Assembly (NCBI GenBank): GCA_023421955.1
Contig: JAEZSE010000014.1
Location: 18,996 to 82,995 of the forward strand
DNA length: 64,000 bases
From: Bacillota bacterium
GTDB taxonomy: Bacteria > Bacillota > Clostridia > Christensenellales > UMGS416
Direction: 5' to 3'
Shown one piece after another: positions 9,407-16,949 of the stretch; position 1 is the stretch's first letter, and each line of letters starts with the position of its first letter. The notes under the pieces were generated by a model. It was not told the origin of the DNA, made no database searches, and worked only from the letters and a program-made list of their open reading frames with translations. The position numbers and the translations under genes were made by a program.

Positions 9407-9706
9407 TCACTGGTCGGAATCCACAAATTGTGGGTTTTGATGTTGTGCCCTTTCAATAACAACTATATAATGTACTATGCTCGCGATGGCAAGGCAAAAC
9501 CGAACCGTTTCGCGGTGTAAAACCATCAAAACCGCAGACGTTTCCCTTTGAATTGGCAAACCTCACTGGTAAGAGCGTCTAATTTGTTGCATTGCTTTTT
9601 TGTGCATATCACACATAGCTATTTCTCTGATTGTTAATTATAATTAACGCATACAGGAATGTGCCGCATGCTCGCCATAGCGCGCGGTACGTAAGGAGGT
9701 AGCAGC
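9407..9706. other. Intergenic region: promoter and long leader of the MsmX-type gene
   Basis: 300 bp without a gene. A weak hairpin (CCACA-AAT-TGTGG, near 9421-9433) may end the permease transcript. A good promoter follows at 9443-9471. This would give an untranslated leader of about 230 nt. The octamer ATGCTCGC occurs near the leader start and again about 40 nt before the start codon, and a second TATAAT lies at 9639-9644. I recognise no riboswitch. Confidence 0.4.
9443..9471 (+). promoter_or_regulatory. Promoter for the MsmX-type ATPase gene
   Basis: TTGTGC (9443-9448), 17-nt spacer, TATAAT (9466-9471). The -10 is perfect. It implies a long leader before the start at 9707; a second TATAAT at 9639 lacks a good -35. 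Confidence 0.6.
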
Positions 9707-10822
9707 ATGGCAAACGTCTCTCTGAGGAAAATCTACAAGGTTTACGCCGGTGGTGTTCAGGCAGTCAGCGATTTCAACCTTGACATTGAAGACAAGGAGT
9801 TTATCGTTCTGGTTGGCCCGTCCGGTTGCGGCAAAACAACTACGTTGCGCATGGTGGCAGGCCTTGAGGAGATTTCCGACGGCGAGCTGTACATCGGCGA
9901 CAAACTGATGAACGATGTCGCTCCGAAGGATCGCGACATCGCGATGGTATTCCAGAACTACGCCCTCTATCCCCATATGACTGTGTATGACAACATGGCG
10001 TTCGGCCTGAAGCTCCGTCGTATGCCCAAGGCTGAAATTGACCGCAGGGTTAAGGAAGCCGCCAAGACTCTTGGCATCGACCACCTGCTTACCCGCCGCC
10101 CCAAGGCTCTGTCCGGCGGTCAGCGCCAGCGTGTTGCCCTCGGCCGCGCCATCGTTCGCGAGCCCAAGGTCTTCCTGATGGACGAGCCCCTCTCCAACCT
10201 GGACGCCAAACTGCGCGTGCAGATGCGCGCGGAGATCATCCGCCTGCACCAGCGCTTGCAGACCACCTTCATCTATGTTACCCACGACCAGACCGAGGCC
10301 ATGACGATGGGCACCCGCATCGTGGTCATGAAGGACGGCTTCATCCAGCAGGTTGATAACCCCCAGAATCTTTATAACAACCCCGTGAACCTGTTTGTGG
10401 CAGGCTTCATCGGCACCCCCCCAATGAACTTCTTTGACGCTACGCTGCTGAAGGAAGGCAATGACCTGCTTCTCGGCTTCGGCGAGTTCAAGGTGAAGAT
10501 CCCCGCCGCCCGCGCCGCTCAGGTTGACCAGAGCTATGTGGGCAAGGAAGTCATCATGGGCGTGCGCCCCGAAGACATCCATGACGAGCCGGCCTTCATC
10601 GCCAAGACCCCTGACGCCGTGGTGACCGCCAAGGTTGACGTGGTGGAACTGATGGGTTCTGAGACCAACCTCTATCTGATCATTGAAGGCAAAGACGGCA
10701 GCGCCACCGCCGTTGTGGACGCCAGGAGCCTTTCGAGAACCGGCGACACGATTAAGATCGCGCTGGATCTCTACAACGTCCACCTCTTTGACAAAGAGAC
10801 AGAGGTTTCACTGATCAAATAA
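9707..10822 (+). CDS. msmX: Carbohydrate ABC transporter ATPase, MsmX/UgpC type
   Basis: A 371-residue MalK-family ATPase. Walker A GPSGCGKT lies at 37-44, the signature LSGGQ at 135-139, and Walker B ends in MDE at about 158-160 (FLMDEPLSNLDAKL). A C-terminal OB-fold regulatory domain of about 130 residues (GVRPEDIHDEP) follows. AAGGAGGT precedes the ATG. In Bacillus and relatives MsmX is a shared ATPase that energises several sugar importers whose operons lack their own. That fits here: no permease or binding protein lies beside it, and the window is full of intracellular oligosaccharide hydrolases but has no sugar importer. The role as a shared ATPase is inference. A strong terminator follows. 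Confidence 0.9.
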   Translation: MANVSLRKIYKVYAGGVQAVSDFNLDIEDKEFIVLVGPSGCGKTTTLRMVAGLEEISDGELYIGDKLMNDVAPKDRDIAMVFQNYALYPHMTVYDNMAFGLKLRRMPKAEIDRRVKEAAKTLGIDHLLTRRPKALSGGQRQRVALGRAIVREPKVFLMDEPLSNLDAKLRVQMRAEIIRLHQRLQTTFIYVTHDQTEAMTMGTRIVVMKDGFIQQVDNPQNLYNNPVNLFVAGFIGTPPMNFFDATLLKEGNDLLLGFGEFKVKIPAARAAQVDQSYVGKEVIMGVRPEDIHDEPAFIAKTPDAVVTAKVDVVELMGSETNLYLIIEGKDGSATAVVDARSLSRTGDTIKIALDLYNVHLFDKETEVSLIK

Positions 10823-10840
10823 TTGGATTCGCCATGATGG

Positions 10841-10880
10841 GGGCAGGGCATGATCCAAAGGGAAATGCCCTGCCCTTTCT
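10841..10880 (+). terminator. Rho-independent terminator after the MsmX-type gene
   Basis: An 11-bp perfect stem, GGGCAGGGCAT with ATGCCCTGCCC, followed by TTTCT. It lies between the ATPase and the regulator gene, so the regulator probably depends on partial read-through or a promoter I cannot see in the 37 nt left. Confidence 0.85.
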
Positions 10881-10917
10881 ATCAAATCCTCATCGTGGTT
10901 GAAACGGGAGGGAAACA

Positions 10918-12009
10918 ATGCATTTGGATGGAAAACTGGTAAAGGCTGTGCTGGACGCCTCGGACCGGCTGAAAGTAGGCGTAAGCCTGATCGACGAGAT
11001 GGGCGACGTGCTGGTTTCCAAAGACGAACAAGCTGTGGGCATGGTGGACAACTGGCTCGAACAGGTTGTGTTTGAAGACGGCGCTGCCGAAGTCAAAGAA
11101 GCGGAGCGCTGCTATTTTCAGCTGCAAACAGAAAACTACAAGCCACTCTACCTGATGGTGCCCGGCAAAATGGCCGATGTGGCTCAAGTGGGCTGGTTGC
11201 TGTCCAACCTGCTGAGCGAGATACTAAAAACGTCCATTCGCAAGCCCGGCCGTGAAGAAGTGTTCAAATCGCTCCTGATCGACAAGGCAGACCCCCTGGA
11301 GGTGCAGGAAGCCATCCGGGACTTCAAACTTGACCCCAATGCCAAGCGCTGCGTGATCCTGGTGCAAACCTTCGAGGGCGACGCTTCGCTGCTTTATGAT
11401 ACATTGATGAAGGTGTTCACCCGCAGCAAAGGTGACGTCGTCGTTGCGCTGAACCGCTATGTGGTGGCCCTTGTTCGCCAGCTTGAAGATGAAGACGATA
11501 TGGATGATATCTCTCAGCTCGTGCAGGCGCTGGACGACACGCTCTCCAACGAGGTCAATAATCGGGCTTGCCTGGGTGTGGGCGGCATTAAGAGGGGCCT
11601 GGCCGGTGTGCGCGACAGCTTCATGGAGGCGCAGGAAGCGATCAATCTGGGTCTCATGCAGCAGAATAGCGGGCGAGTGTTCATGTTCCACCAGTTGCTG
11701 CTCGAGCGCTTTTTGCAGCAGGTGCCGCGTGACATCCGCCGGCGTTTCTATGAATTGGCTTATACCGAGAGCATCAAAAAGGTGATGACCGAGGAGATCA
11801 TCGAGACGATCACCAAGTTCTTTGAGAACAACCTGAACCTCTCGGAAGCCTCCCGCAAGCTCTACATCCACCGCAACACATTGATCTACCGTCTGGACAA
11901 GATCCAGAAGGCCACCGGTTTGGATCTCAGGACTTTCGACGACGCGGTGCTCCTGAAGATCATCCTGATGCTGAGCAAGAGCCTGAGCAGTACCAACAGG
12001 ATCGAATAG
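10918..12009 (+). CDS. CdaR/PucR-family transcriptional regulator
   Basis: A 363-residue protein. An N-terminal sensor-like domain (about 1-110, beginning MHLDGKLVKAVLDASDRL) resembles the diacid-recognition part of CdaR proteins. A central GGDEF-like/CdaR domain (about 130-260) and a C-terminal PucR helix-turn-helix (NLNLSEASRKLYIHRNTLIY, about residues 306-325) follow. These proteins activate sugar-acid or purine catabolism in response to a small ligand. GGGAGG precedes the ATG. The position directly after the shared sugar ATPase suggests control of that gene or of carbohydrate uptake, which is inference. Ligand unknown. Confidence 0.8.
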   Translation: MHLDGKLVKAVLDASDRLKVGVSLIDEMGDVLVSKDEQAVGMVDNWLEQVVFEDGAAEVKEAERCYFQLQTENYKPLYLMVPGKMADVAQVGWLLSNLLSEILKTSIRKPGREEVFKSLLIDKADPLEVQEAIRDFKLDPNAKRCVILVQTFEGDASLLYDTLMKVFTRSKGDVVVALNRYVVALVRQLEDEDDMDDISQLVQALDDTLSNEVNNRACLGVGGIKRGLAGVRDSFMEAQEAINLGLMQQNSGRVFMFHQLLLERFLQQVPRDIRRRFYELAYTESIKKVMTEEIIETITKFFENNLNLSEASRKLYIHRNTLIYRLDKIQKATGLDLRTFDDAVLLKIILMLSKSLSSTNRIE

Positions 12010-12026
12010 AATACTGGCAGGTTTGA

Positions 12027-12056
12027 AAAGGCGAGGTTGAGAAACCCCGCCTTTTT
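12027..12056 (+). terminator. Rho-independent terminator of the CdaR-like gene
   Basis: A 12-bp stem with one mismatch (AAAGGCGAGGTT / AACCCCGCCTTT), 4-nt loop and a T run. Confidence 0.8.
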
Positions 12057-12096
12057 CTATACCTATTTCGGTTGATCCCAGTACCAGATATACATA

Positions 12097-12128
12097 AGCC
12101 CCTCTTCCGCTGTTTCGGGAGAGGGGCT
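12097..12128 (-). terminator. Hairpin downstream of rsgI
   Basis: A 13-bp stem (AGCCCCTCTTCCG / CGGGAGAGGGGCT, one mismatch) lies 15 nt past the rsgI stop. The T tract on the minus strand is weak (TATGTAT), so termination may be partial. Confidence 0.55.
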
Positions 12129-12142
12129 CAAGACAATTGCCG

Positions 12143-14149
12143 TCAGGGAATCGTAAAAGCCACGTCAGCCGAGTAGATTTTGCCATCGGAGAACACATAG
12201 GTGATAGCGACATACCATGTGGTGCCCGAAACATATTGCTCGCCGGAAAGTGTAACCGATGAGCTTCCGTCATTGATGTCGCTGACCACATCCACATAGC
12301 CATCATCCGGATACTTGGGGTTGGCGTGGTCTGCTACCACAACTTTATAGTATTGGAAGTCGGTATAGGATCTGCCCCCACAGGAGACGGTGTCCGCCGG
12401 CAACCTCCTCCAACTCACAGAGAGCGTGGAACCATCAAACGACGCGCTGCAGGTGGGCCCGGTGAATTCGGTGGGCGGAGTCTCAGGTTCTGGTTCGCCA
12501 GGCATTTTCACGCGCACCGTATTGCCATATTTCTTATAGCCGTCATACACATAGGTCACGCTGATGTAGTAGGTCTGGCCAGCCTTGAGGGTGCCGCCGA
12601 TATCACCGCCGTTATAGCCGTCGCCGGGGCTGGCGGTGCAGGCTGTCGTGTCGATGTTGGAGATGGCGTAAAGATAGCCATTATCCGGATATTTCGGAGA
12701 GGAATCACCCCTAGACAGCACAACCTTGTAGTAATTGAACCCCTCCGCAGTGGGCGATTTGTCCCACTTGATGCGGATGGAATCATCGGACACAAAAGCC
12801 GACACAGAGTAGTCGCTACCTGAGGGTGCCGTTGTTGGCGCCACCGTTGGCTCCGGCTCCGGCTCGGGGCATTTCACACGCACCGCATTCGCAGACCGCA
12901 CCTCATTTTCATACACATAGGTCACGCTCACATAATAACTTACCCCGGCCTTTACCTTGCCGCCCAAGTCACCGCCATGATACTCACTGTTGGGCACGAC
13001 GACCGTGGAGAGGGTGAATTTGTCGGATATGACCTTCGCATATCCGTTATCCGGATATTTGGGTGTTGCATCATTCACAGACAGCACAATTTTATAGTAG
13101 AGGAAACTGCCGTCACCGGCGGTGGCTTTGGGCCAGGTCACCTTAATGCCGCTGCGCACAGCGCTTGCCGCAACGCCCGATACGGTTGGCTTGGCAGTCG
13201 GAGCGGCTGTGGGTTTTTCCGTAGGCTCCACCGTTTTTGTCGGCTCAGGAGAATTGGTGGGTTTTAGGGTGGGTTCATTCGTAGGCTCTTTCGTGGGCTC
13301 TGTTGTCGGAGACTCAGTGGGTGTATCAGTTGGGTCCGCTGTTTCCGTAGGCTGCGGTGTAACCTCAGGCAGGCAGTTGGCTGCACTGTCTCCGATCTTA
13401 TCCAGCAGGTCGGCAATTCTCCCGCTCCGAATTTCATCATCATCTACTTCGATGTTGTTTTGCTCGGCATATTCCCGCAGAAGCTCACGCCCAAGTGAAA
13501 TGCCGCTGCGATCCGCCTTCTGTTTCACCGTGCTGTCGTCAATATAAAACGCAAGCACGTCCGCCCCGCCGCTGTTGTTCATTTCCCGCAGGATTGTCTG
13601 CAGCTTGGCTTGATAGGCTGATCGGCTGGTGTAGATGTCGGTGTTGTCATCATTAAGCGCACCCGCCACCAGTACGACACCACTTTCATCCTGGAGATAA
13701 CCAAGCTCCCTGGCCCGCTTGAGTGCCTCATCCACTGCTGTATTCACTGGTTTGCCCGCCAATCGCAGCCCTGCCAGCAGTGACCGGCCATCCTCATTGA
13801 GGGCATCCGCTGATATCACAGCGCCATCCCCATCGATCCTGAACTGCACACTGGGGTTGATATCTAACGCAATAAACGCCGCGCACTGGCCTGTCTTCTG
13901 AACTGGCAGAAACCCGCCACCCATAAAGCTCATCACAACCATTGCCACAATAAGCACCGCTGCCACTGCCGTGGGTAACGCAACATACAGCTTGATCGGG
14001 CGCTGCTGTACCAGTTCCTTACGGGAAAAAGTAATTTGTTGGCCCACAAAAAGGCCCAACCGTGGCTTGATAAATACAACGCCGCCATCCAGCGTAAACA
14101 CAAGAGCCTTTTTCTTCTCTATTTCCATCACGGTTCCCATCGTGATCAT
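12143..14149 (-). CDS. rsgI: RsgI-like anti-sigma factor with three fibronectin-like repeats
   Basis: A 668-residue membrane protein. Residues 1-50 form the RsgI N-terminal domain that binds sigma-I (KKALVFTLDGGVVFIKP). One membrane helix follows (about 54-75). An extracellular domain with INPSVQFRIDGDG is the part self-cleaved in clostridial RsgI proteins. A Pro-Thr-Glu-rich linker (about residues 265-325) leads to three modules of about 100 residues. Each carries YYK[IV]V, then PKYPD[ND]GY, then W/YYV[SA][IV]TYV, suggesting fibronectin type III-like repeats. In Clostridium thermocellum RsgI proteins carry carbohydrate-binding C-termini that sense polysaccharide; by analogy these repeats may sense an extracellular ligand. 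The start overlaps the sigI stop by 4 nt (ATGA). Confidence 0.85.
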   Translation of the reverse strand: MITMGTVMEIEKKKALVFTLDGGVVFIKPRLGLFVGQQITFSRKELVQQRPIKLYVALPTAVAAVLIVAMVVMSFMGGGFLPVQKTGQCAAFIALDINPSVQFRIDGDGAVISADALNEDGRSLLAGLRLAGKPVNTAVDEALKRARELGYLQDESGVVLVAGALNDDNTDIYTSRSAYQAKLQTILREMNNSGGADVLAFYIDDSTVKQKADRSGISLGRELLREYAEQNNIEVDDDEIRSGRIADLLDKIGDSAANCLPEVTPQPTETADPTDTPTESPTTEPTKEPTNEPTLKPTNSPEPTKTVEPTEKPTAAPTAKPTVSGVAASAVRSGIKVTWPKATAGDGSFLYYKIVLSVNDATPKYPDNGYAKVISDKFTLSTVVVPNSEYHGGDLGGKVKAGVSYYVSVTYVYENEVRSANAVRVKCPEPEPEPTVAPTTAPSGSDYSVSAFVSDDSIRIKWDKSPTAEGFNYYKVVLSRGDSSPKYPDNGYLYAISNIDTTACTASPGDGYNGGDIGGTLKAGQTYYISVTYVYDGYKKYGNTVRVKMPGEPEPETPPTEFTGPTCSASFDGSTLSVSWRRLPADTVSCGGRSYTDFQYYKVVVADHANPKYPDDGYVDVVSDINDGSSSVTLSGEQYVSGTTWYVAITYVFSDGKIYSADVAFTIP

Positions 14150-14892
14150 TTGCCTCGCGCCCCTTCCTCGATGAAGTCAATGTATCCTTTGATGATCTCC
14201 ATGCCGCTGGTCAGGATGATATAGATAGCAATGATGTACTTGCGGTTGTTCTCAATGGCTTTGCGCCCAATCCTCACCGTATCCATCAGTTGCGCAATAG
14301 GCAGTTGGCCGGTCCGCTCCAGACGGGCAGACATTTCCCCGGAGGAAACAATCCGCCGGGCCAGCATCACGCACATCGCACGGGTGTCAATGTGCTTGGG
14401 AGCGCATTGCACCAGATCGGATAGCTTGATCCCAAATGAATCAAGCCTTTCGCGGAAGGCATCAATCTCCTCCTTGATCTCCAGGTGATCGGCAAGCATG
14501 CCAGGGTTCTGCTCCACCGCTCTCCCCACCGCTTCCTCATCACCGTCCACCTCAAAATAGGTGAATGGATAGGTTCGCTCATGCTTTTTGTTGCTGCGGA
14601 TGTAGTCAATAACCCTATGATTGATCACCAGATCGCTCCATGACAAGAAGCCACGGTTCCGCGAAGGCTCGTAACGGTCAATCGCCTCGTTGAATGCGTC
14701 CATCGCCACGCTGTACTCATCACGGCCTTGCGCCGAGCCATTGATGAGCCGCGCAGTAACGGAGGCGATATAGGGCTGATATTGTGAGATGAAGGCGTTG
14801 CGAAGCTCCTCCGCTCCCTGGCGGATCATCATCACAATATCCTCCGGGGTGTTCAGGGCGTCCTGCTTGTAGTCGGCTATTGCTGCAGGCAT
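14146..14892 (-). CDS. sigI: RNA polymerase sigma-I factor
   Basis: A 248-residue sigma factor. Conserved SigI blocks are visible: FISQYQPYIASVTARL, a YEPSRNRGFLSWSD region-2-like stretch, VIDYIRSNKK, and a C-terminal DNA-binding part with IGRKAIENNRKYIIAIYIIL. SigI directs genes for heat stress or, in cellulolytic clostridia, for polysaccharide degradation. I choose the ATG at 14892 (AAGGGAG 9 nt upstream; ATG at 14898 also possible). The open frame to 14931 cannot be used because the likely -10 lies at 14932-14937, leaving no leader for an initiation site at 14931. First gene of a two-gene operon with rsgI. Confidence 0.88.
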   Translation of the reverse strand: MPAAIADYKQDALNTPEDIVMMIRQGAEELRNAFISQYQPYIASVTARLINGSAQGRDEYSVAMDAFNEAIDRYEPSRNRGFLSWSDLVINHRVIDYIRSNKKHERTYPFTYFEVDGDEEAVGRAVEQNPGMLADHLEIKEEIDAFRERLDSFGIKLSDLVQCAPKHIDTRAMCVMLARRIVSSGEMSARLERTGQLPIAQLMDTVRIGRKAIENNRKYIIAIYIILTSGMEIIKGYIDFIEEGARGK

Positions 14893-14931
14893 AGGCATAC
14901 GCTCCCTTTGCAGAATGTGGGTCCACGTCAT

Positions 14932-14963
14932 ATTATACGGAATATAGCAATATTTTGCAGGGG
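14932..14963 (-). promoter_or_regulatory. sigI promoter with possible sigma-I type elements
   Basis: On the minus strand CCCCTGCAAAA (14953-14963) and CGTA (14936-14939) are 13 nt apart, resembling SigI promoters (C-rich -35 followed by A run; CGWA -10). The same stretch contains a perfect TATAAT (14932-14937) with CTGCAA 17 nt upstream, so a sigma-A promoter may overlap. Autoregulation of sigI is known in Bacillus and Clostridium; here it is inference. Confidence 0.5.
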
Positions 14964-15016
14964 CCGCTGGAAAAGCATTTATTTCTTAGAATATCAAAAT
15001 ATTTGTACGCAGTCTA

Positions 15017-15045
15017 TTGACCGTGCCCAACAAATTTGATACGAT
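15017..15045 (+). promoter_or_regulatory. Promoter for the DegV gene
   Basis: TTGACC (15017-15022), 17-nt spacer, TACGAT (15040-15045). It supports the TTG start at 15079 because an earlier in-frame TTG at 15046 would overlap the transcription start. Confidence 0.65.
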
Positions 15046-15078
15046 TTGACCATATCCAGTCAATCAAGAGGTGGTCAT

Positions 15079-15906
15079 TTGAGCAACATACAGATCGTGA
15101 CTGACAGCACGGCGGCATTCACCCGGCAGGAAATCGATCAGATGGGCCTCGAAATTGTGCCATTATCCATCCATTTTGAAAATGAGGTCTTTGAAGAGGG
15201 CCAGCCGGATACCTATTCTGAATACTTCAGCCGCCTTGCGGCCTCCAAGACCATCCCCACCACATCGCAGCCGTCTGCCGGCCGCTTTTACGATGTGTTT
15301 CAAAACGCATTGAGCCAAGGCAAGCAGGTGATTGCGATTCTGCTTTCCTCCAGCCTCAGCGGCACGGTGAATTCCGCACAGACAGCGGCAGAAATGGCAG
15401 GCGGCAAAGGGATCACGGTAATAGACTCGATGACAGCCGTGGGAAACCTCAGGCACCTGGTCAAGATTGCCTGGCAGGCTGCCGAAGCGGGCTCCACCGC
15501 GGAGGAGGTCGCCGCTTTGGTCAACGCCCAGGCCCCCACAATGTTTGCGGCGCTGACGGTGGGCGACTTAATCTACCTGAAGCGGGGTGGCAGGCTCAAT
15601 AACTCGCAGTATTTCGTGGGTAAGCTGCTAAACATCTTACCCGTCATTGTTCTGCGGGAGGGCAAGCTCTTCCCCTACGCCAAGGTGCAGGGCAGCAAGG
15701 CGATGTTCGCGGCACTCCAGCAGGCAGCCCCGGCAAATGTAAAGGGCATCTCGGTGCTCCACATCGAAACACCAGAAAATGCCGAACAATTGCGCCAGCT
15801 GCTGCGGGATCGCTTCCCCACTGTGCCGATTGACATTGGCCCGATCAGCCCGGTGATCGGGTCTCACCTGGGGCCAGGAGCGTTTGGATATACTTATTAC
15901 TATTAA
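15079..15906 (+). CDS. DegV family fatty-acid-binding protein
   Basis: A 275-residue cytoplasmic protein, the normal length for DegV. It has the N-terminal IVTDSTAAF motif, the fatty-acid cavity signature SSSLSGTVNSAQTAAE, VIDSMTAVGNLR and the LKRGGRLNNS segment, and ends with HLGPGAFGY. DegV/FakB proteins bind fatty acids and, with FakA kinase, feed exogenous fatty acids into lipid synthesis; no FakA is in the window. Start: AGAGGTGG is 4-8 nt before a TTG codon at 15079 that gives the usual NIQIVTDST beginning; no ATG is available there. Transcribed alone, with its own promoter and terminator. Confidence 0.92.
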   Translation: MSNIQIVTDSTAAFTRQEIDQMGLEIVPLSIHFENEVFEEGQPDTYSEYFSRLAASKTIPTTSQPSAGRFYDVFQNALSQGKQVIAILLSSSLSGTVNSAQTAAEMAGGKGITVIDSMTAVGNLRHLVKIAWQAAEAGSTAEEVAALVNAQAPTMFAALTVGDLIYLKRGGRLNNSQYFVGKLLNILPVIVLREGKLFPYAKVQGSKAMFAALQQAAPANVKGISVLHIETPENAEQLRQLLRDRFPTVPIDIGPISPVIGSHLGPGAFGYTYYY

Positions 15907-15925
15907 CCGGTTGTGGAAAATACGA

Positions 15926-15954
15926 AAAGGGCTGACGAACGTCAGCCCTTTCGC
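15926..15954. terminator. Bidirectional terminator between convergent genes
   Basis: Perfect 11-bp stem AAAGGGCTGAC-GAAC-GTCAGCCCTTT, shared by the DegV gene (plus) and the GyrI-like gene (minus). Confidence 0.8.
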
Positions 15955-15963
15955 TTTGTTAGC

Positions 15964-16452
15964 TCACACCGGCATTATAGGCAGCCAAAACTCCACCAGC
16001 ATCTCCTCCCCCGGATCATCCGGCGGGTAGACCTCCATCTCCGGCGCCGCGGCGTGACGGTATCCTGACGTTGGCAGCCAAGTGCCAAAGGCATGCATCT
16101 CAGCATCCACCAGTGCCATCGGCATCGCACCGCGCGCTCTGAAAACAGCCCAGCGGGAAGCCGGCACGGTGTAAGCCTCCAACCCACTTGCAGCATTCTG
16201 TTCACTTTCCATGGCAACCATAAACCAAAAGCTGCGGTTTTCTGGGTCATTCTCTACGCGGGATACGCCTAGAGCCATACCACCGGTGCATGGGCCAGGC
16301 TGGATGCCAACCGTCCGCAGCAGCTCCATCGTGCCGTCATTGTTGCACTGTGCCCAAAATTGGCCGAACTGCTCGTTCTCTTGGCCGCCAATCCAGGTTT
16401 TCTTGCCAAGCACGGCAAAGGAAGGCTTGTCCTCGATCCGGATCTCAATCAT
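15964..16452 (-). CDS. GyrI-like / AraC effector-binding domain protein
   Basis: A 162-residue stand-alone domain of the SOUL/GyrI-like small-molecule-binding fold. Visible features are an initial IEIRIEDKPSFAVLGKKTWI strand pair, a central LGVSRVE segment, VPASRWAVFRARG, and the C-terminal MEVYPPDDP with EFWLPI typical of YdeE/GyrI-like proteins. Family members bind hydrophobic or cationic compounds and act as sensors or sponges. No DNA-binding domain is attached. GGAGGTG lies 6 nt before the ATG. It shares a bidirectional terminator with the DegV gene. The ligand is unknown. Confidence 0.8.
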   Translation of the reverse strand: MIEIRIEDKPSFAVLGKKTWIGGQENEQFGQFWAQCNNDGTMELLRTVGIQPGPCTGGMALGVSRVENDPENRSFWFMVAMESEQNAASGLEAYTVPASRWAVFRARGAMPMALVDAEMHAFGTWLPTSGYRHAAAPEMEVYPPDDPGEEMLVEFWLPIMPV

Positions 16453-16599
16453 CTGTGCACCTCCTGCTTTCTGAACCGAGTATAACCCAGTTCAAGAACA
16501 GCATCAAAACAGCAAATGCCATGCAATGCTCCAGCAGCTGCATTTGACGATGACAGCCATTGCCAGCCTGCTTCATTCACACATTTCACGCAGTTTACT

Positions 16600-16628
16600 T
16601 GACAACCGGCCGGTTTTCAGATACTTTA
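16600..16628 (+). promoter_or_regulatory. Consensus promoter with no gene downstream
   Basis: TTGACA (16600-16605), 17-nt spacer, TACTTT (16623-16628). The next plus-strand gene begins 1.2 kb away and has its own promoter, while a terminator lies at 16873-16902. Confidence 0.55.
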
Positions 16629-16775
16629 TCATTATTCAGAGTTCAGATTCATCAGGCTTCATATTTGCGTCTTACAAATGAATAGGAGTTATATGTAGAA
16701 GTACATTTTGGTGAATATTTTGTCTTGAAACTCTGTAAAAAAACTCTAACAGTATGTTAACAGTGCATTCACAAA

Positions 16776-16853
16776 TTATTCACAAGTATTGATTATACTG
16801 TAGTCGCAGTCAGAGATGAGGCCATCATTGAGACGGCAGCAGTGCTTTTTCAT
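16776..16853 (-). CDS. Candidate 25-residue cysteine-containing peptide
   Basis: On the minus strand AAGGAGG (16861-16867) lies about 7 nt before an ATG, giving MKKHCCRLNDGLISDCDYSI then INTCE and a TAA stop. The peptide has four cysteines and no membrane segment. I do not recognise it. It starts 96 nt past the YggS stop, so it could be co-transcribed with that gene. The ribosome site is stronger than that of many real genes here, but a frame this short can arise by chance. Confidence 0.3.
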   Translation of the reverse strand: MKKHCCRLNDGLISDCDYSIINTCE

Positions 16854-16872
16854 TACAATCCTCCTTACTCCT

Positions 16873-16902
16873 GCCCGGCCTAAAAACCGGGCTCCTTTTT
16901 TT
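16873..16902 (+). terminator. Orphan plus-strand rho-independent terminator
   Basis: GCCCGG-CCTAAAAA-CCGGGC followed after two bases by seven T residues. The T run is on the plus strand only, although both flanking genes are on the minus strand. Confidence 0.7.
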
Positions 16903-16949
16903 ATGTAGCACAATAACTCTGTTTTGGGTTTCAACGAAATAGGATTTTC

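Larger units (their letters stand above)
16635..16902 (+). ncRNA. Candidate non-coding RNA between orphan promoter and terminator
   Basis: A transcript from the promoter at 16600-16628 to the terminator at 16873-16902 would be about 270 nt. No plus-strand frame in it has both a ribosome site and more than a few codons (AGGAG near 16685 is followed by ATG-TAG). It would contain the single-stranded CCTCCTTACTCC stretch at 16860-16871, complementary to ribosome sites. Not a recognised RNA family; support is positional only. Confidence 0.25.
16453..16949. other. 497-bp region without an annotated gene, with promoter, terminator and candidate small ORF
   Basis: The first half is ordinary upstream sequence of the GyrI-like gene. 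From 16600 it becomes AT-rich and holds a consensus plus-strand promoter, then about 270 nt later a clear plus-strand terminator, with no conventional gene between them. On the minus strand, 16776-16853 is a 25-codon frame with an excellent ribosome site. See the separate entries and the findings. Confidence 0.5.

Noticed and set aside
13200..13380. Repetitive DNA that could be a tandem repeat or CRISPR-like array
   Set aside because: The repetition is at codon level and encodes the Pro-Thr-Glu linker of the RsgI-like protein; there are no regular spacers.
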